A stretch of 64,000 nt of DNA from contig JAPSJV010000010.1 in NCBI GenBank assembly GCA_031178005.1, positions 1 to 64,000 on the forward strand. The letters run 5' to 3'. Of the stretch, positions 34,369-43,332 are shown in pieces. The translations under genes were made by a program, and so were the position numbers. The stretch comes from Pseudarthrobacter sp. (GTDB taxonomy: Bacteria; Actinomycetota; Actinomycetes; Actinomycetales; Micrococcaceae). The notes beneath the pieces were generated by a model. It made no database searches, was not told the origin of the DNA, and worked only from the letters and a program-made list of their open reading frames with translations. Position 1 is the first letter of the stretch; each line of letters starts with the position of its first letter.

Positions 34369-36065
34369 GCTGCGTCCCCAGTGCTGGAAGCCTTGGCTTC
34401 GGTGGCGTCCTGCGCATCGGCCAGCAGGGAAGCGCCGGTGCCGCGGAGGAGTTCGATGATCTCGCGGATGTCGCCAAGGGTGGCCTCGGCGTTGAGGAGT
34501 GTGAATTTCAGGTAGTGCCGGCCGTCCACTTTGGTGCCGGCCACTACAGCCTGGCCGGACGCGAACACTGCCGACCGGATGGCCGGATTGAGCCAGTCGC
34601 TGCGATCCTCGTCGAGGCGGATGCCGTCCAGCACCGGCCGGTAGCGGAACACCACAGTGCTCAGCCTGGGCGCCGCTGCCAGTTCGAAGTCAGGATCCGC
34701 GGCAAGCACGGATCCCACCCGGGCGGTCAGGTCAATGGCCTCGTCGAACAGGGCGCCGATCGCCTCCGCACCCATGATCCGAAGGGTCAGCCACAGCTTG
34801 AGGGCATCGAAACGGCGGGTGGTCTGGATGCTCTTGTCCACCTGGTTGGGGATCTCGGCGCGGGCCGCGCTCTCCGGGTTGAGGTAGTCAGCGTAGTAGG
34901 TGACGTGCTGCAGCATGGCCCGGTCACGGACCAGCAGGGCGCTGGAGCTGACGGGCTGGAAGAACGTCTTGTGGAAATCCACGGTGACGGAATCAGCCAA
35001 ACGTGTGCCGTCCAGCAGGTGGCGGTAGCGGTTGGACACCATCAGCCCGCCGCCATAGGCCGCGTCCACATGGAACCAGGCTCCGTAGGCCCGTGCCAGG
35101 GCGGACATTTCCACCAGCGGATCAACGGCGCCAAAGTCAGTGGTCCCGGCGGTGCCCACGACCGCCATGGCCAGCAGCCCGGCGTCGTGCGTTTCCGCCA
35201 TAAGTTCCGCCAGCGCAGAAGGATCCAGGCGGTGGTCGGCGGTGCACGGAACCGGGACCACGGCGTCGTAACCCATGCCCAGCATGGAGGCCGATTTCTG
35301 GATGCTGAAGTGGCTGTCAGCAGAGGTGAAGATCCGCAGGCGTTCCAGCAGCTGCGGGAGGCGGAGGTGCTCATTGCCGGGTTCCTTCCGCAGGGCGGCC
35401 ACGGCGTGGTTGCGCGCGACCAGCAATGCCTGGAAGTTGGACTGGCTGCCGCCGGAGGTGAAAACGCCGTCGGCATCCGGGCCCAGGTCCAGCCGCTGGG
35501 CCGTCCAGTCGATGAGGCGGCGTTCGATCATGGTGGCGCCGGCGCTCTGGTCCCACGTGTCCATCGACGAGTTCACCGCGGACAGGACGGCCTCTCCCAC
35601 CAACGCGGGAATCACCACCGGGCAGTTGAGGTGGGCGGCGTACTTGGCGTCATGGAAGTACACCGCATCCTTGAGGTACACGTCTTCCAGTTCGGTCAGC
35701 GCTGCGGCCGTGTCCGGCAATGGCGAGCCAAGGTCGACGGCGGCAATCCTGGCCTTCATCTCCGCGGGCGTGACTCCCGTAAACGGCTGCCGTGTCCTGT
35801 CCAGCTTGGTGGCCACAGCATTCACGCCCTGCAACACCTGCGCCACGTAACGTGGCGAGTTGCGAACGTTGAACAGGTGGTTGGTGGCAGAAAGCGCCAA
35901 CTCCACCCGGGCGCCAAAATCCGCGTCGGCATCATTGTCGACGACGGCAACGCTGGTGGAGCTATCGACGGCACTGCCGGCGGCGGAGCTACCCGCGCTG
36001 GTGCTTCCGTCGTCAAGAGCCTCGCCGATGGCAGGAGGGTGTTCAGTGCGGGGCGATGGGGTCAC
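34365..36065 (-). CDS. desA: Pyridoxal-phosphate-dependent lysine decarboxylase (DesA)
   Basis: 566 residues from GTG at 36065 (AAAGGA eight bases upstream). It is a group II decarboxylase: a disordered Ser/Ala-rich N-terminus of about 45 residues, [22 protein letters not shown], the [14 protein letters not shown] segment, [13 protein letters not shown] and the PLP lysine, Lys366, in [11 protein letters not shown]. In this operon it makes cadaverine from lysine for desB; the family also includes diaminobutyrate and tyrosine decarboxylases, but context favours lysine. It is the first gene of the operon, 40 bp downstream of an iron box. Confidence 0.93.
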   Translation of the reverse strand: MTPSPRTEHPPAIGEALDDGSTSAGSSAAGSAVDSSTSVAVVDNDADADFGARVELALSATNHLFNVRNSPRYVAQVLQGVNAVATKLDRTRQPFTGVTPAEMKARIAAVDLGSPLPDTAAALTELEDVYLKDAVYFHDAKYAAHLNCPVVIPALVGEAVLSAVNSSMDTWDQSAGATMIERRLIDWTAQRLDLGPDADGVFTSGGSQSNFQALLVARNHAVAALRKEPGNEHLRLPQLLERLRIFTSADSHFSIQKSASMLGMGYDAVVPVPCTADHRLDPSALAELMAETHDAGLLAMAVVGTAGTTDFGAVDPLVEMSALARAYGAWFHVDAAYGGGLMVSNRYRHLLDGTRLADSVTVDFHKTFFQPVSSSALLVRDRAMLQHVTYYADYLNPESAARAEIPNQVDKSIQTTRRFDALKLWLTLRIMGAEAIGALFDEAIDLTARVGSVLAADPDFELAAAPRLSTVVFRYRPVLDGIRLDEDRSDWLNPAIRSAVFASGQAVVAGTKVDGRHYLKFTLLNAEATLGDIREIIELLRGTGASLLADAQDATEAKASSTGDAA

Positions 36066-36106
36066 GGGATCATCCTTTGTTCTGGCGTTGGGGCCACGGA
36101 TCTAGC

Positions 36107-36125
36107 AAAGGTAAGACTTACTTAG
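36107..36125 (-). promoter_or_regulatory. DtxR/IdeR-like iron box upstream of desA
   Basis: On the minus strand the 19-mer CTAAGTAAGTCTTACCTTT matches about 12 of 19 positions of the actinobacterial iron box TTAGGTTAGGCTAACCTAA. A second half-site, TTAGGTTA, lies at 36150-36157, with a TATAAG -10-like box (near 36133-36138) between them. Iron-loaded DtxR/IdeR would block transcription here. Confidence 0.65.
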
Positions 36126-36333
36126 GTGACCCTTATAGTCAAACTTTTGTAACCTAATTCGCACTGGCCGCGTCATTGACTTTTCCAAACGCCGCCGAGG
36201 GTCCAAAATGACCGCTTTCATTTGCCATGCAGGATGAACGGCTGGAGTCGTGGCCCTCCGGATGGCAGGCAGGGTGGACGGTAAGGTGTTGGCAGCGGCG
36301 TCACCGGGGCGCCCGTGATCATGGGGTTAAACG

Positions 36334-36690
36334 ATGGATCAGCGTGAAGGCATCTCGAATTTCCGGGAGATCGACGCGGACGGGAACACCGTTCCGGCAG
36401 AAGCTCCGGGCAGCGCAGCCCCGCCGGCTCCCGCGTTCATCCGCAGGATCAACCCGTTTATCGTCATACTGTGGCTGCTGACCGCTCTCCTTCTCATCGG
36501 AAGCATCCAGATTTTTGGAATATCCCTGAACGGGCTCGGCCCCAACGTAACTCCAGGGTTCGTGGAACAGTTCGGGTACATCCTGTTTACGCTGGCGCCC
36601 TGGTGTCTGCTGGCGTCCATCCTCATCACGACGGGCCTCCTCTTCTGGCACGCCAACCAGTGGCAGAAGAGGAGGGACGGCGGGGCCTAG
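36334..36690 (+). CDS. Small membrane protein, unknown function
   Basis: A 118-residue protein. A polar N-terminus (about 38 residues, Ala/Pro-rich) precedes two transmembrane helices: NPFIVILWLLTALLLIGSIQIF and FGYILFTLAPWCLLASILITTGLLF. The extracytoplasmic loop is GLGPNVTPGFVEQ and the end is basic (WQKRRDGGA). The pattern is common in Arthrobacter but unnamed. It lies 70 bp before the GAF-ANTAR gene on the same strand. Confidence 0.75.
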   Translation: MDQREGISNFREIDADGNTVPAEAPGSAAPPAPAFIRRINPFIVILWLLTALLLIGSIQIFGISLNGLGPNVTPGFVEQFGYILFTLAPWCLLASILITTGLLFWHANQWQKRRDGGA

Positions 36691-36760
36691 TTCCGCCGTC
36701 GAACATTAATAAGTCTGGACCGCCCGGTCCTTTGACGACGAACATCACTAGAATTAGTAA

Positions 36761-37516
36761 ATGAACGAGCCATCCACCAGCACATCTGATCTTGCACCCG
36801 CCCAGTTGGCGGATCGGCTCCAGGACTTGGTGATAGAGAGCCAGGACGTCAATAGTTTCCTCGGCGATCTGTGCGAGTTCGCGGCCCGTTCCTTGTCCGG
36901 AACCATGGGAATGCCGGTGGTTTGCGCCGTCACTCTCAACCGTCGGAAACAAACGGAAACGGCTGCGTGGAGCGACGAAGAAGCCCGCCAAATGGATGAA
37001 ATCCAGCGGCAGTATGGCGAGGGCCCTTGCCTGCATGCCATGCATCATGGCGAAACGATCCTGGTGGAGGACACCCGGATTGATCCACGCTGGGCGGTCT
37101 ACAACCGGGAGATCGCGCGGCACGGACAATTAAGCGTGCTGGCCGTGCCTTTGGCCCTGGACCATGGCGCCAAGGCAGCACTGAACATCTTCGCAGGCAG
37201 GCCCCAGGTGTTCGACCCCATCTCCATTGAAAATGCACAGCTTTTCGCGGCCCAGGCAGAGAAGTCTTTGCGCCTTGCCGTCCGGGTTGCCACATCGCAG
37301 CAGCTGGCCACTGACCTGCAGGCAGCCATGCAATCCCGGACATCGATCGACCTCGCCGCGGGCATCATCATGGCGCAGAACCGTTGCTCGCAGGAAGAAG
37401 CAATGGCCATCCTGGTCAGGGCATCAAGCAGCCGCAACATTAAGCTGCGGGTAGTGGCCGAGCAACTGGTGCGCAGCCTCTCCAACGACGGACCGCACAC
37501 GCACTTCGACGCCTGA
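36761..37516 (+). CDS. GAF-ANTAR transcription antitermination regulator
   Basis: A 251-residue protein. A GAF sensor domain covers about residues 25-170 (MGMPVVCAVTLNRRKQTETAAW, YGEGPCLHAMHHGETILVED and LSVLAVPLAL). A C-terminal ANTAR domain covers about 185-245 (LQAAMQSRTSIDLAAGIIMAQNRCSQEEAMAILVRASSSRNIKLRVVAEQLV). ANTAR domains bind paired RNA hairpins and prevent premature termination. The signal and target RNAs are unknown. No adjacent hairpin pair is obvious. Confidence 0.9.
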   Translation: MNEPSTSTSDLAPAQLADRLQDLVIESQDVNSFLGDLCEFAARSLSGTMGMPVVCAVTLNRRKQTETAAWSDEEARQMDEIQRQYGEGPCLHAMHHGETILVEDTRIDPRWAVYNREIARHGQLSVLAVPLALDHGAKAALNIFAGRPQVFDPISIENAQLFAAQAEKSLRLAVRVATSQQLATDLQAAMQSRTSIDLAAGIIMAQNRCSQEEAMAILVRASSSRNIKLRVVAEQLVRSLSNDGPHTHFDA

Positions 37517-37553
37517 GCCGCCAAGCGGGCCGGGAAGCTCACAGAAGGCCAGT

Positions 37554-37877
37554 TCAGGGCCAGTCGATGTACTGCGCGTAGCCTTCGTGCCTGCGGAGGT
37601 ACCCCGCAATAAACGGGCAATGCGGGATGATGCGCTTGCCGGAAGCCACCACATCGTCCAGGGCGAAGTGCGCCAGCACGCCGCCATAGCCATGGCCCCG
37701 GAAATCGTCGTCCGACTCGGTATGCGTGAAATCGATGTGGCCGGGAAGCTCGACGAAATGCGTCTGTACCGCCACTTTTCCGCCCACCAGCAGCTCATAG
37801 CGGTGCTGCGCATCGTTGCGGACGGTGGTGACGTCTGCACGGAACGTGTCCTGCTCCATCTCCATGTTCTCAGTCAT
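37554..37877 (-). CDS. YjdJ-type GNAT N-acetyltransferase
   Basis: A 107-residue single-domain GNAT of the YjdJ type. HTESDDDFRGHGYGGVLAHFAL holds the acetyl-CoA loop (R-G-H-G-Y-G), and ASGKRIIPHCPFIAGYLRRHEGY is the typical end, with the conserved Cys. Members are small putative acetyltransferases of unknown substrate. The start at 37877 overlaps the acyltransferase stop by 4 bp (ATGA), which argues for it over the ATGs four and six codons further in. Confidence 0.88.
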   Translation of the reverse strand: MTENMEMEQDTFRADVTTVRNDAQHRYELLVGGKVAVQTHFVELPGHIDFTHTESDDDFRGHGYGGVLAHFALDDVVASGKRIIPHCPFIAGYLRRHEGYAQYIDWP

Positions 37878-39223
37878 CCTTCGAGATTGGCACTACTTCG
37901 GGCGGGAGGCAATGGCGGATTGGTTCCGGCCCGGAAAGGGTGGCTGCGCGCCGGCGCCATTCCGTCCGGCACGCGGCCCAGCAACAGCACGGCCAAGGCG
38001 AAACACGCCGCGCCCCCACCCAACAGCCCCAGCGACAGCCCGTGCAGCGCTGCCTCAACAACAGGCAGGAAGACCAGCACAACCGCCGTAACCACAGCGG
38101 CTGGTGCCCTGCCACGGGAGTGGCCCGGCGCCGTCGGACGCTCCTCCAACCGGCCCAGGAGCGCGGCCACAGGAATCAGCAGGAGCACGACGGCGGCTAG
38201 TACCAGGGGGCGCGACCACCACCATCCTGAACTCCCGGCAGCGGGCATGGGCAGATCCGTGAGGAGCAGCAGGCCGAGCAGTGCGCCCACCAGCGGCAGA
38301 TGCCACAGGTAGACAGTCATGCAACGGGCTCCCACCATCCGGACCATCGTGTTGATCCAGCGCACGCCGCTGAGCCATTCCAGCCCGGGCCGCGCCAGCT
38401 GGAATGCGGCTGTCTGTGCGATGGCCAGCAGGAACAGCGTCAGGTTGGGCGGATTGAGGTTTACCAGCATGTTCCCGGAGTAGATCGCTACGCCCGTCAC
38501 CACGCCCAAGGCCAGGTTGGCGCCCAGGATCAGGGCCAGGCAGCCCGAGGTTCCCAGGCGGGCGAAGGAGGAATCGGCCAGCAGGAACCCCAGCTGCTGC
38601 ACCGCGCACCACACAAAGACCATGTTCAGATGGGCAACGAGGGGAAAGTTCCCGCGGAGGCTGTCGACGGCGATCACCAGCGCCACCAGCCCAGCAAGCG
38701 TTAACCACGGCGCCCGGCCGTGCCAGCCCGCGAGCAATGGCAGCGAAAGCTGCGTGATCAGGTACGCCGCCAGGAACCAGAGCGGCATACCAGCGCCGGC
38801 GGCGAGGAGCTGGATGACCTGTGGATCCACCCCCGCCAGGAGCGCGATCCACAAGCCGGCGAACATCGCCGCCAGCAGCGCCGCCGTCGGCCTGATCAGC
38901 CGGAGCATCCGCAGGTGGGCATACTGGGCATAGCTTCCGCCCCGGGCCCGCAGCCTGCGCCATGAATGCAGGCCGGTGCAGCCGCCCGTCACGAAGAAAA
39001 CCGGCATCACCATAAATATCCAGATGACTGGAACAAACCAGGGCTGATCGCCAAGGGTGTTCTGCGTGGTGACAGTGCCGTCGCCGTGGAGCCGGGGGCT
39101 GACCATCAGGCAATGGCCCATCACTACCAGGGCGAGGCAGATGAAGCGGAGCAGGTCGATGGCCGTATCCCGCTGGGCCGCCACCCCGCTGTGAGCGACG
39201 GCCGGCCTGCTGACACCCATCAT
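37874..39223 (-). CDS. Acyltransferase-3 family membrane protein
   Basis: About 449 residues from ATG at 39223 (AGGGG six bases upstream). The start of the domain, QRDTAIDLLRFICLALVVMGHCLMV, contains the RxxxxDLLR and catalytic-type His of acyltransferase 3. Some ten further membrane helices follow, with PVFFVTGGCTGLHSWRR and the end RLEERPTAPGHSR tail region. These integral membrane enzymes O-acylate surface glycans, peptidoglycan or antibiotics. The target is unknown. It is translationally coupled to the YjdJ-type acetyltransferase downstream. Confidence 0.88.
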   Translation of the reverse strand: MMGVSRPAVAHSGVAAQRDTAIDLLRFICLALVVMGHCLMVSPRLHGDGTVTTQNTLGDQPWFVPVIWIFMVMPVFFVTGGCTGLHSWRRLRARGGSYAQYAHLRMLRLIRPTAALLAAMFAGLWIALLAGVDPQVIQLLAAGAGMPLWFLAAYLITQLSLPLLAGWHGRAPWLTLAGLVALVIAVDSLRGNFPLVAHLNMVFVWCAVQQLGFLLADSSFARLGTSGCLALILGANLALGVVTGVAIYSGNMLVNLNPPNLTLFLLAIAQTAAFQLARPGLEWLSGVRWINTMVRMVGARCMTVYLWHLPLVGALLGLLLLTDLPMPAAGSSGWWWSRPLVLAAVVLLLIPVAALLGRLEERPTAPGHSRGRAPAAVVTAVVLVFLPVVEAALHGLSLGLLGGGAACFALAVLLLGRVPDGMAPARSHPFRAGTNPPLPPARSSANLEG

Positions 39224-39360
39224 GTGAGCCCCTGGTGACTGGACGCTTCCACGTCCATTGTCCTCCCGATTACAGCGAAAGGCGGTTGGTGGCTGCGGGT
39301 GCTGCCGCTGGTGCCCGGCCGCAGGATCCGCCGTCACGCACAGCAGCCTTTTGGAACCTA

Positions 39361-39402
39361 CGACGGCGGCCTGCCCCGGATTGGCGCGGCAGGCCGCCGT
39401 CG
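39361..39402 (-). terminator. Terminator hairpin between DUF1304 and acyltransferase genes
   Basis: A 15-bp perfect stem (CGACGGCGGCCTGCC with its complement) around a 12-base loop. It lies in the 236-bp gap downstream of the DUF1304 frame on the minus strand. Confidence 0.6.
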
Positions 39403-39459
39403 GGAGAGCCTAAAGTGTGCGTGGCGTGACGCAGGGTGGCACCGCCAGTGCGTGGGAAC

Positions 39460-39863
39460 TTAGCCGGCGGCCACGGCAATGACCCCCAGGATCACGGCGA
39501 GCAGCGGAGTGACCCCTGGATGGTGGCCGGGCGCAGGCTGGCTTTACCGGTGAGGGCCAGTACAACTGCCGCGAGCAGCATGGAACCGCAGCTGCTGAAG
39601 ATCAGGGTCCAGCCGGCTACCGCGGCAGCGCCGCCGGCGCCGAAAGCCACCAGGCCTACGCCAACAAAAGCGCCAATCGCCAGGAAGAGGTTGTAGAAGC
39701 CCTGGTTGTAGGCCAGCGATTTGGTGATCTCCGCATGTTCCTGCGAGGGCAGGTTGAAGGTCTTCCAGACTTTGGGTTTGGTCCAGTTAATGGACTCCAT
39801 GGTGAAGATGTAGACGTGGAGGACGGCGGCAAGGAACGCAAAAACGAGGGAGGCCAGGATCAT
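39460..39863 (-). pseudogene. DUF1304 family membrane protein with a likely C-terminal frameshift
   Basis: The uninterrupted frame (39492-39863, 123 residues) begins as DUF1304: ASLVFAFLAAVLHVYIFTMES and LAYNQGFYNLFLAIGAFVGVGL, but ends RPATIQGSLRCSP. One extra G in the GGGG run (plus-strand C run 39513-39516) would instead read IQGVTPLLAVILGVIAVAAG and stop at 39460. That restores the fourth membrane helix expected of this four-helix family (about 134 residues). It is therefore a one-base deletion in a homopolymer, either real or a sequencing error. Function of DUF1304 is unknown. Confidence 0.8.
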
Positions 39864-39894
39864 GGTCTGATCCTAGCCTCCGTGCCACCAATTG

Positions 39895-40740
39895 TTAGCG
39901 CGCCAGCAGGCCCAGCGCAGTCTTCACGAACGCCTGCGCTGAGTCGCTCCAGTGACGCAGCAGGCCCTGGAGATTCTCGCCGTCGGCCCGGTGTTCCTGG
40001 AGCTGATCCTGCAGGGTGGCCAGGACTCCGGTGCGCAGTTCGGTATTGAAGTTCACCTTGCCCACGTTCATTGAGGCGGCCTTCGCCAGCTCGTCGGCGG
40101 GAATGCCGGACGCCCCATGCAGGACCAGCGGGACGTGGGTCTGCACGGCGATGTCCTGGAGCAGGTCCCAGCGCAGTTGCGGCTCGCCTTTGTACCTTCC
40201 ATGCACGTTCCCGACGGCCACAGCCAGCAGTTCCGCGCCCGTCCGGGACACAAACTCCTCCACCTGGGCGGAGTCCGTCATTCCTGCGACGGGGCCTGGT
40301 TCCACTCCGAATGCGCGGTCCTCGTCGCCTGCCAGCCCGCCCAGTTCCGCTTCAATCACGACGTCGGCACCCAGCAAAGTGCGTGCCTCCCGGACCAGGG
40401 CAATATTGTCTTCAAACGGCAGGGCGGAGCCGTCGGCGAGGACGGAATCCGCCCCGGACGCCACGGCGTCGGCCATTACTTTGAGGTCAGAGGCGTGGTC
40501 CAGTTGCACGGCCACAGGAACAAGTGCGGCGTCCGCAAGTCCCCTGAGTGCCGCGATGAGCCGCAGCCCGTCCCGGGTGGCAGCCGTTTTGGGCGCCACC
40601 AGAAGGATTACTCCGCGCCCGGCCTCCTCCGCAGCTCCAACCACGGCGAGTGCGGTGGTGAAGTCGTAGCAGGTGAAGGCCGGGACGGCGGACCCGTACT
40701 GCAGGGCGGAGGAGACCAGGTGATCGAGCCGGGTGCGCAT
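39895..40740 (-). CDS. Class II fructose-bisphosphate aldolase-family enzyme (KbaY/GatY-like)
   Basis: A 281-residue zinc-dependent aldolase. AVPAFTCYDFTTALAVV is the N-terminal motif, VQLDHASD has the catalytic Asp and metal His, VIEAELGGLAGDED the metal Glu, GNVHGRYKG the second metal His, and LVLHGASGIP the third. NVGKVNFNTELR follows. It should cleave or form a ketose-type phosphate. In this operon it probably handles a phosphorylated acid-sugar derivative made by the DUF1537 kinase. The start and the gntP stop overlap by one base (TGATG form). Confidence 0.88.
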   Translation of the reverse strand: MRTRLDHLVSSALQYGSAVPAFTCYDFTTALAVVGAAEEAGRGVILLVAPKTAATRDGLRLIAALRGLADAALVPVAVQLDHASDLKVMADAVASGADSVLADGSALPFEDNIALVREARTLLGADVVIEAELGGLAGDEDRAFGVEPGPVAGMTDSAQVEEFVSRTGAELLAVAVGNVHGRYKGEPQLRWDLLQDIAVQTHVPLVLHGASGIPADELAKAASMNVGKVNFNTELRTGVLATLQDQLQEHRADGENLQGLLRHWSDSAQAFVKTALGLLAR

Positions 40741-42152
40741 CAGACGCTCAGGCCTCCTGCCAGGATCCAGACGAGGAAGGTCAGGGCAAAGCCTGCAAGA
40801 CCCAGGACTGTGGTGAGGACAGTCCAGGTACGCAGTCCATCGGCCACTGACAATCCAAGGTATCGGGTCACGATCCAGAAGCCCGAGTCGTTGACGTGGC
40901 TCAGGCCGAAGGCACCGAAACCGATCGCGACGAGGATCAGGGCGGTCTGCAGCGGTGAGAATCCGCCGTCGGCTACTGATGCGGCCAGCAGCCCGGAGGT
41001 GGTGATGATGGCAACTGTGGCTGAACCCTGCGAGGCGCGGAGGACGGCGGCGAGGATAAAAGCCATCACGATGACCGGCAGGCCCACGCTTTGCAGTCCC
41101 TCGGCCAGCGCCTTGCCGATGCCGGAGACTGTGAGGACCTTGCCAAAGACGCCGCCGGCGCCGGTGACCAGGATGACGATCGCGGTGGGGGCAAGCGCGG
41201 AATCCATGACTTCGCCGGTCTGCTGGGACGACCAGCCGCGGCGGATGCCCAGGAAGTAGTAGGCCAGGCCGAGGGCAGTGATGAGAGCGATCAGCGGAGC
41301 ACCCACAAACGCGGCAAGCTGGGCTTGGAAGGAATCCTTGGGCAGGATCACCGCACCCACGGTTCCCACCATGATCATGAGGATGGGGAGGACAATCAGC
41401 GTGATGATCATGGCCGGGCTGGGCGCGGTTTTGATCTCGGTCTTGACCGCAACGTTGCCGTGGCCGGCGTCCTGCTCAACCTGCGAGGTGCCGGTACCGA
41501 AGAGCCGGAACTGCTCGGCTGTGGAGGGCAACATGGTGAATTCGCGCATGTTCAGCTTGCGGGCCACAAAGTAGCCCAGGACGCCCACGGGCAGGCAGAG
41601 TGCCAGGCCAAGAATGGTGGTCCAGCCAATGTCAGCACCCAGGATGCCGGCACCGCCCACAACGCCGGGGTGCGGTGGAACCACCACATGGATGGCCAGC
41701 ATGATCGCGCCCACGGGCAGGCCGATCTTCACCGGATTGACGCCCGCGGCCTTGGAGAAGCCGTAGATGATGGGGATCAGGATGATGAATCCGACGTCGA
41801 AGAACACCGGAATGGCCAGCAGGAAGGCCGCGGCCGTGAGGGCTGCAATGACACGGCGCGGGCCCAGCAGCTGGGTGAATTTTCCGGCCAGCGACTGAGC
41901 GCCACCGGAAATTTCGATCATCTTGCCCAGCATGGCGCCCAGGCCCACCAGAATGGCGACCGACCCGAGGGTTCCGCCCATGCCTTCGGTGACGGTTTTG
42001 ATGATGTCAGGCAGCGGGATTCCGGCCACCAGCGCTACGGACACGCTGACCACCAGAAGGGCAAGGAATGCGGGGATCTTGAACTTGATCACTGCCACCA
42101 GCAGCAGGGCGACGCCGGCTGCTGCGATGGCCAGTAGAGCTAGAGCGCTCAT
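40740..42152 (-). CDS. GntP family gluconate/acid-sugar:H+ symporter
   Basis: A 470-residue permease with about 12-14 helices. Typical GntP features are FLALLVVSVSVALVAGIPL, the GMGGTLGSVAILVGLGAMLGKM region, PVFFDVGFIILIPI, VPPHPGVVGGAGILGADIG and HVNDSGFWIV. Members import gluconate, fructuronate, glycerate, serine or, in operons with DUF1537 kinases, tetronates such as threonate or erythronate. A hydrophilic loop of about 40 residues follows LPSTAEQF. It lies between the dehydrogenase and the aldolase. Confidence 0.92.
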   Translation of the reverse strand: MSALALLAIAAAGVALLLVAVIKFKIPAFLALLVVSVSVALVAGIPLPDIIKTVTEGMGGTLGSVAILVGLGAMLGKMIEISGGAQSLAGKFTQLLGPRRVIAALTAAAFLLAIPVFFDVGFIILIPIIYGFSKAAGVNPVKIGLPVGAIMLAIHVVVPPHPGVVGGAGILGADIGWTTILGLALCLPVGVLGYFVARKLNMREFTMLPSTAEQFRLFGTGTSQVEQDAGHGNVAVKTEIKTAPSPAMIITLIVLPILMIMVGTVGAVILPKDSFQAQLAAFVGAPLIALITALGLAYYFLGIRRGWSSQQTGEVMDSALAPTAIVILVTGAGGVFGKVLTVSGIGKALAEGLQSVGLPVIVMAFILAAVLRASQGSATVAIITTSGLLAASVADGGFSPLQTALILVAIGFGAFGLSHVNDSGFWIVTRYLGLSVADGLRTWTVLTTVLGLAGFALTFLVWILAGGLSV

Positions 42153-42202
42153 TGGTATGTCTCCTTTGACATCGCCAGTAGTGCCTGGCGAGCGGATGGA
42201 AT

Positions 42203-42232
42203 GACGACGGCGGAGGGGGGACCGCCGTCGTC
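42203..42232 (-). terminator. Hairpin between ltnD-like and gntP genes
   Basis: GACGACGGCGG (42203-42213) pairs perfectly with CCGCCGTCGTC (42222-42232) around an eight-base purine loop. It lies in the 135-bp gap inside the operon on the minus strand. It may attenuate transcription into gntP and the aldolase. Confidence 0.55.
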
Positions 42233-42287
42233 GGCTTTGGTGGGGCGGTGCTGCTGCAGCCGGAGTGGCATTTCGCAGTGCCGGCGG

Positions 42288-43187
42288 CTAGCGGGTGCGC
42301 TTGGTAGGTGCCACGACCTTGATGACGGCCGAGTCGTCGGCTGCGGCGAGGCCCTGGGCCTGGCCCAGGAGATAGAGCTGCTCCGCAGCTGCGGCGACGG
42401 GCGCGGCCAGGCCTGCGGCGCGGGTGGCTTTGCCGACGATGCCCATGTCCTTCACGAAGATGTCCAGGCGGCTGAGCACCTCGGCGCCGTCTTCCGTGTA
42501 GGCCTCGAGGATGCGCGGCCCGCGGTTGGAGAGCATAAAGGACCCGGCGGCACCCGCTTCCAGGGCGGCGAGGGTCTTGGCCTGGTCCAGGCCCAGGGCA
42601 TCGGCCAGGGCCATGGCCTCGGCCGCTGCGGCGATGTGGACGCCGCAGAGCAGCTGGTTCACGGTTTTGAGCGCCTGGCCGTGGCCGGGCTTGTCCCCCA
42701 CGATGGTCAGGGTGGAGGCCAGGAGTTCCAGGGCCGGGCGGGCCTTTTCCTGGGCTTCCGGGGACGCTCCGACGACGATCAGCAGGTCGCCTTCGCCGGC
42801 CCGCTTGGGGCCGCCGGACAGCGGTGCGTCCACCAGTTCCACACCGTATTCGGCAAGCTTCGCAACGGTGGCCGGGATGGCTTCAGTGCCCACAGTGCTG
42901 CCGAGGATGACGACGGCGCCGGGCTCCAGCACCGAGGCCACGCCGTTTTCACCGAAGAGCACGTCGTTGAGCTGCTCGCCGTTGCGAACGGCCAGCAGCA
43001 GCGCGTTGGCGCCCTTGGAGGCTTCACGGGCGGAGGCAAAGGTGCGGATTCCGGCCTCTTCCGCGAGCTTCAGCCGCGGCTCGGCAATGTCGAAGCCGTG
43101 CACGGTGAGCCCGCTCGCCAGCCGCGTGGCCATGGGCAGTCCCATGGCGCCAAGGCCCAGGACGGTGACTGTGTAATTGCTGGTCAT
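42288..43187 (-). CDS. ltnD: NAD(P)-dependent 3-hydroxyacid dehydrogenase, L-threonate dehydrogenase-like
   Basis: 299 residues from ATG at 43187 (GGAG seven bases upstream; the open frame further upstream runs through the intergenic repeats and is not coding). It is a beta-hydroxyacid dehydrogenase: VTVLGLGAMGLPMATRL for NAD(P), VDAPLSGGPKRAGEGDLLIVVG for the substrate, and the catalytic Lys in GHGQALKTVNQLLCG. Next to a DUF1537 kinase this family member is usually LtnD, which oxidises L-threonate or a related tetronate at C2. It is the second gene of the acid-sugar operon. Confidence 0.85.
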   Translation of the reverse strand: MTSNYTVTVLGLGAMGLPMATRLASGLTVHGFDIAEPRLKLAEEAGIRTFASAREASKGANALLLAVRNGEQLNDVLFGENGVASVLEPGAVVILGSTVGTEAIPATVAKLAEYGVELVDAPLSGGPKRAGEGDLLIVVGASPEAQEKARPALELLASTLTIVGDKPGHGQALKTVNQLLCGVHIAAAAEAMALADALGLDQAKTLAALEAGAAGSFMLSNRGPRILEAYTEDGAEVLSRLDIFVKDMGIVGKATRAAGLAAPVAAAAEQLYLLGQAQGLAAADDSAVIKVVAPTKRTR

Positions 43188-43212
43188 GATGTTCTCCATT
43201 GAATTTGTGTGG

Positions 43213-43329
43213 GCCCGTGATCGAGGCGCCCTGGTGATCGAGCCGCCTGGTGATCGAGCCTGTCGAGATCCGGTGCCCTGGTGATCGAGCCTGTCGAGAT
43301 CCTGGGTTTCGACAGGCTCAACCACCAGC
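43213..43329. repeat. Intergenic array of GTGATCGAGCCTGTCGAGATC-type repeats with inverted copy
   Basis: Four direct copies of GTGATCGAG(C/G), two of them extended to CCTGTCGAGATC, start near 43216, 43240, 43250 and 43281. They are followed by the inverted form GTTTCGACAGGCTCAACCAC up to 43326. The last direct and the inverted copy form a hairpin of about 23 bp. Related copies are at 60501-60556. They fill the space between ltnD and the kinase gene. Confidence 0.8.
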
Positions 43330-43332
43330 CTG

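Noticed and set aside
34515-36125. 536-residue plus-strand frame antisense to desA
   Set aside because: Shadow of a clear PLP decarboxylase; it also runs through the iron box.
43188-43325. N-terminal extension of the LtnD-like protein (MVEPVETQDLDRLDHQG)
   Set aside because: It is the same repeat translated in frame; a good start with ribosome-binding site exists at 43187.
43213-43329. CRISPR array
   Set aside because: Repeats are unequal, spacers too short (under 10 bases) and the array contains an inverted copy; no cas genes nearby.
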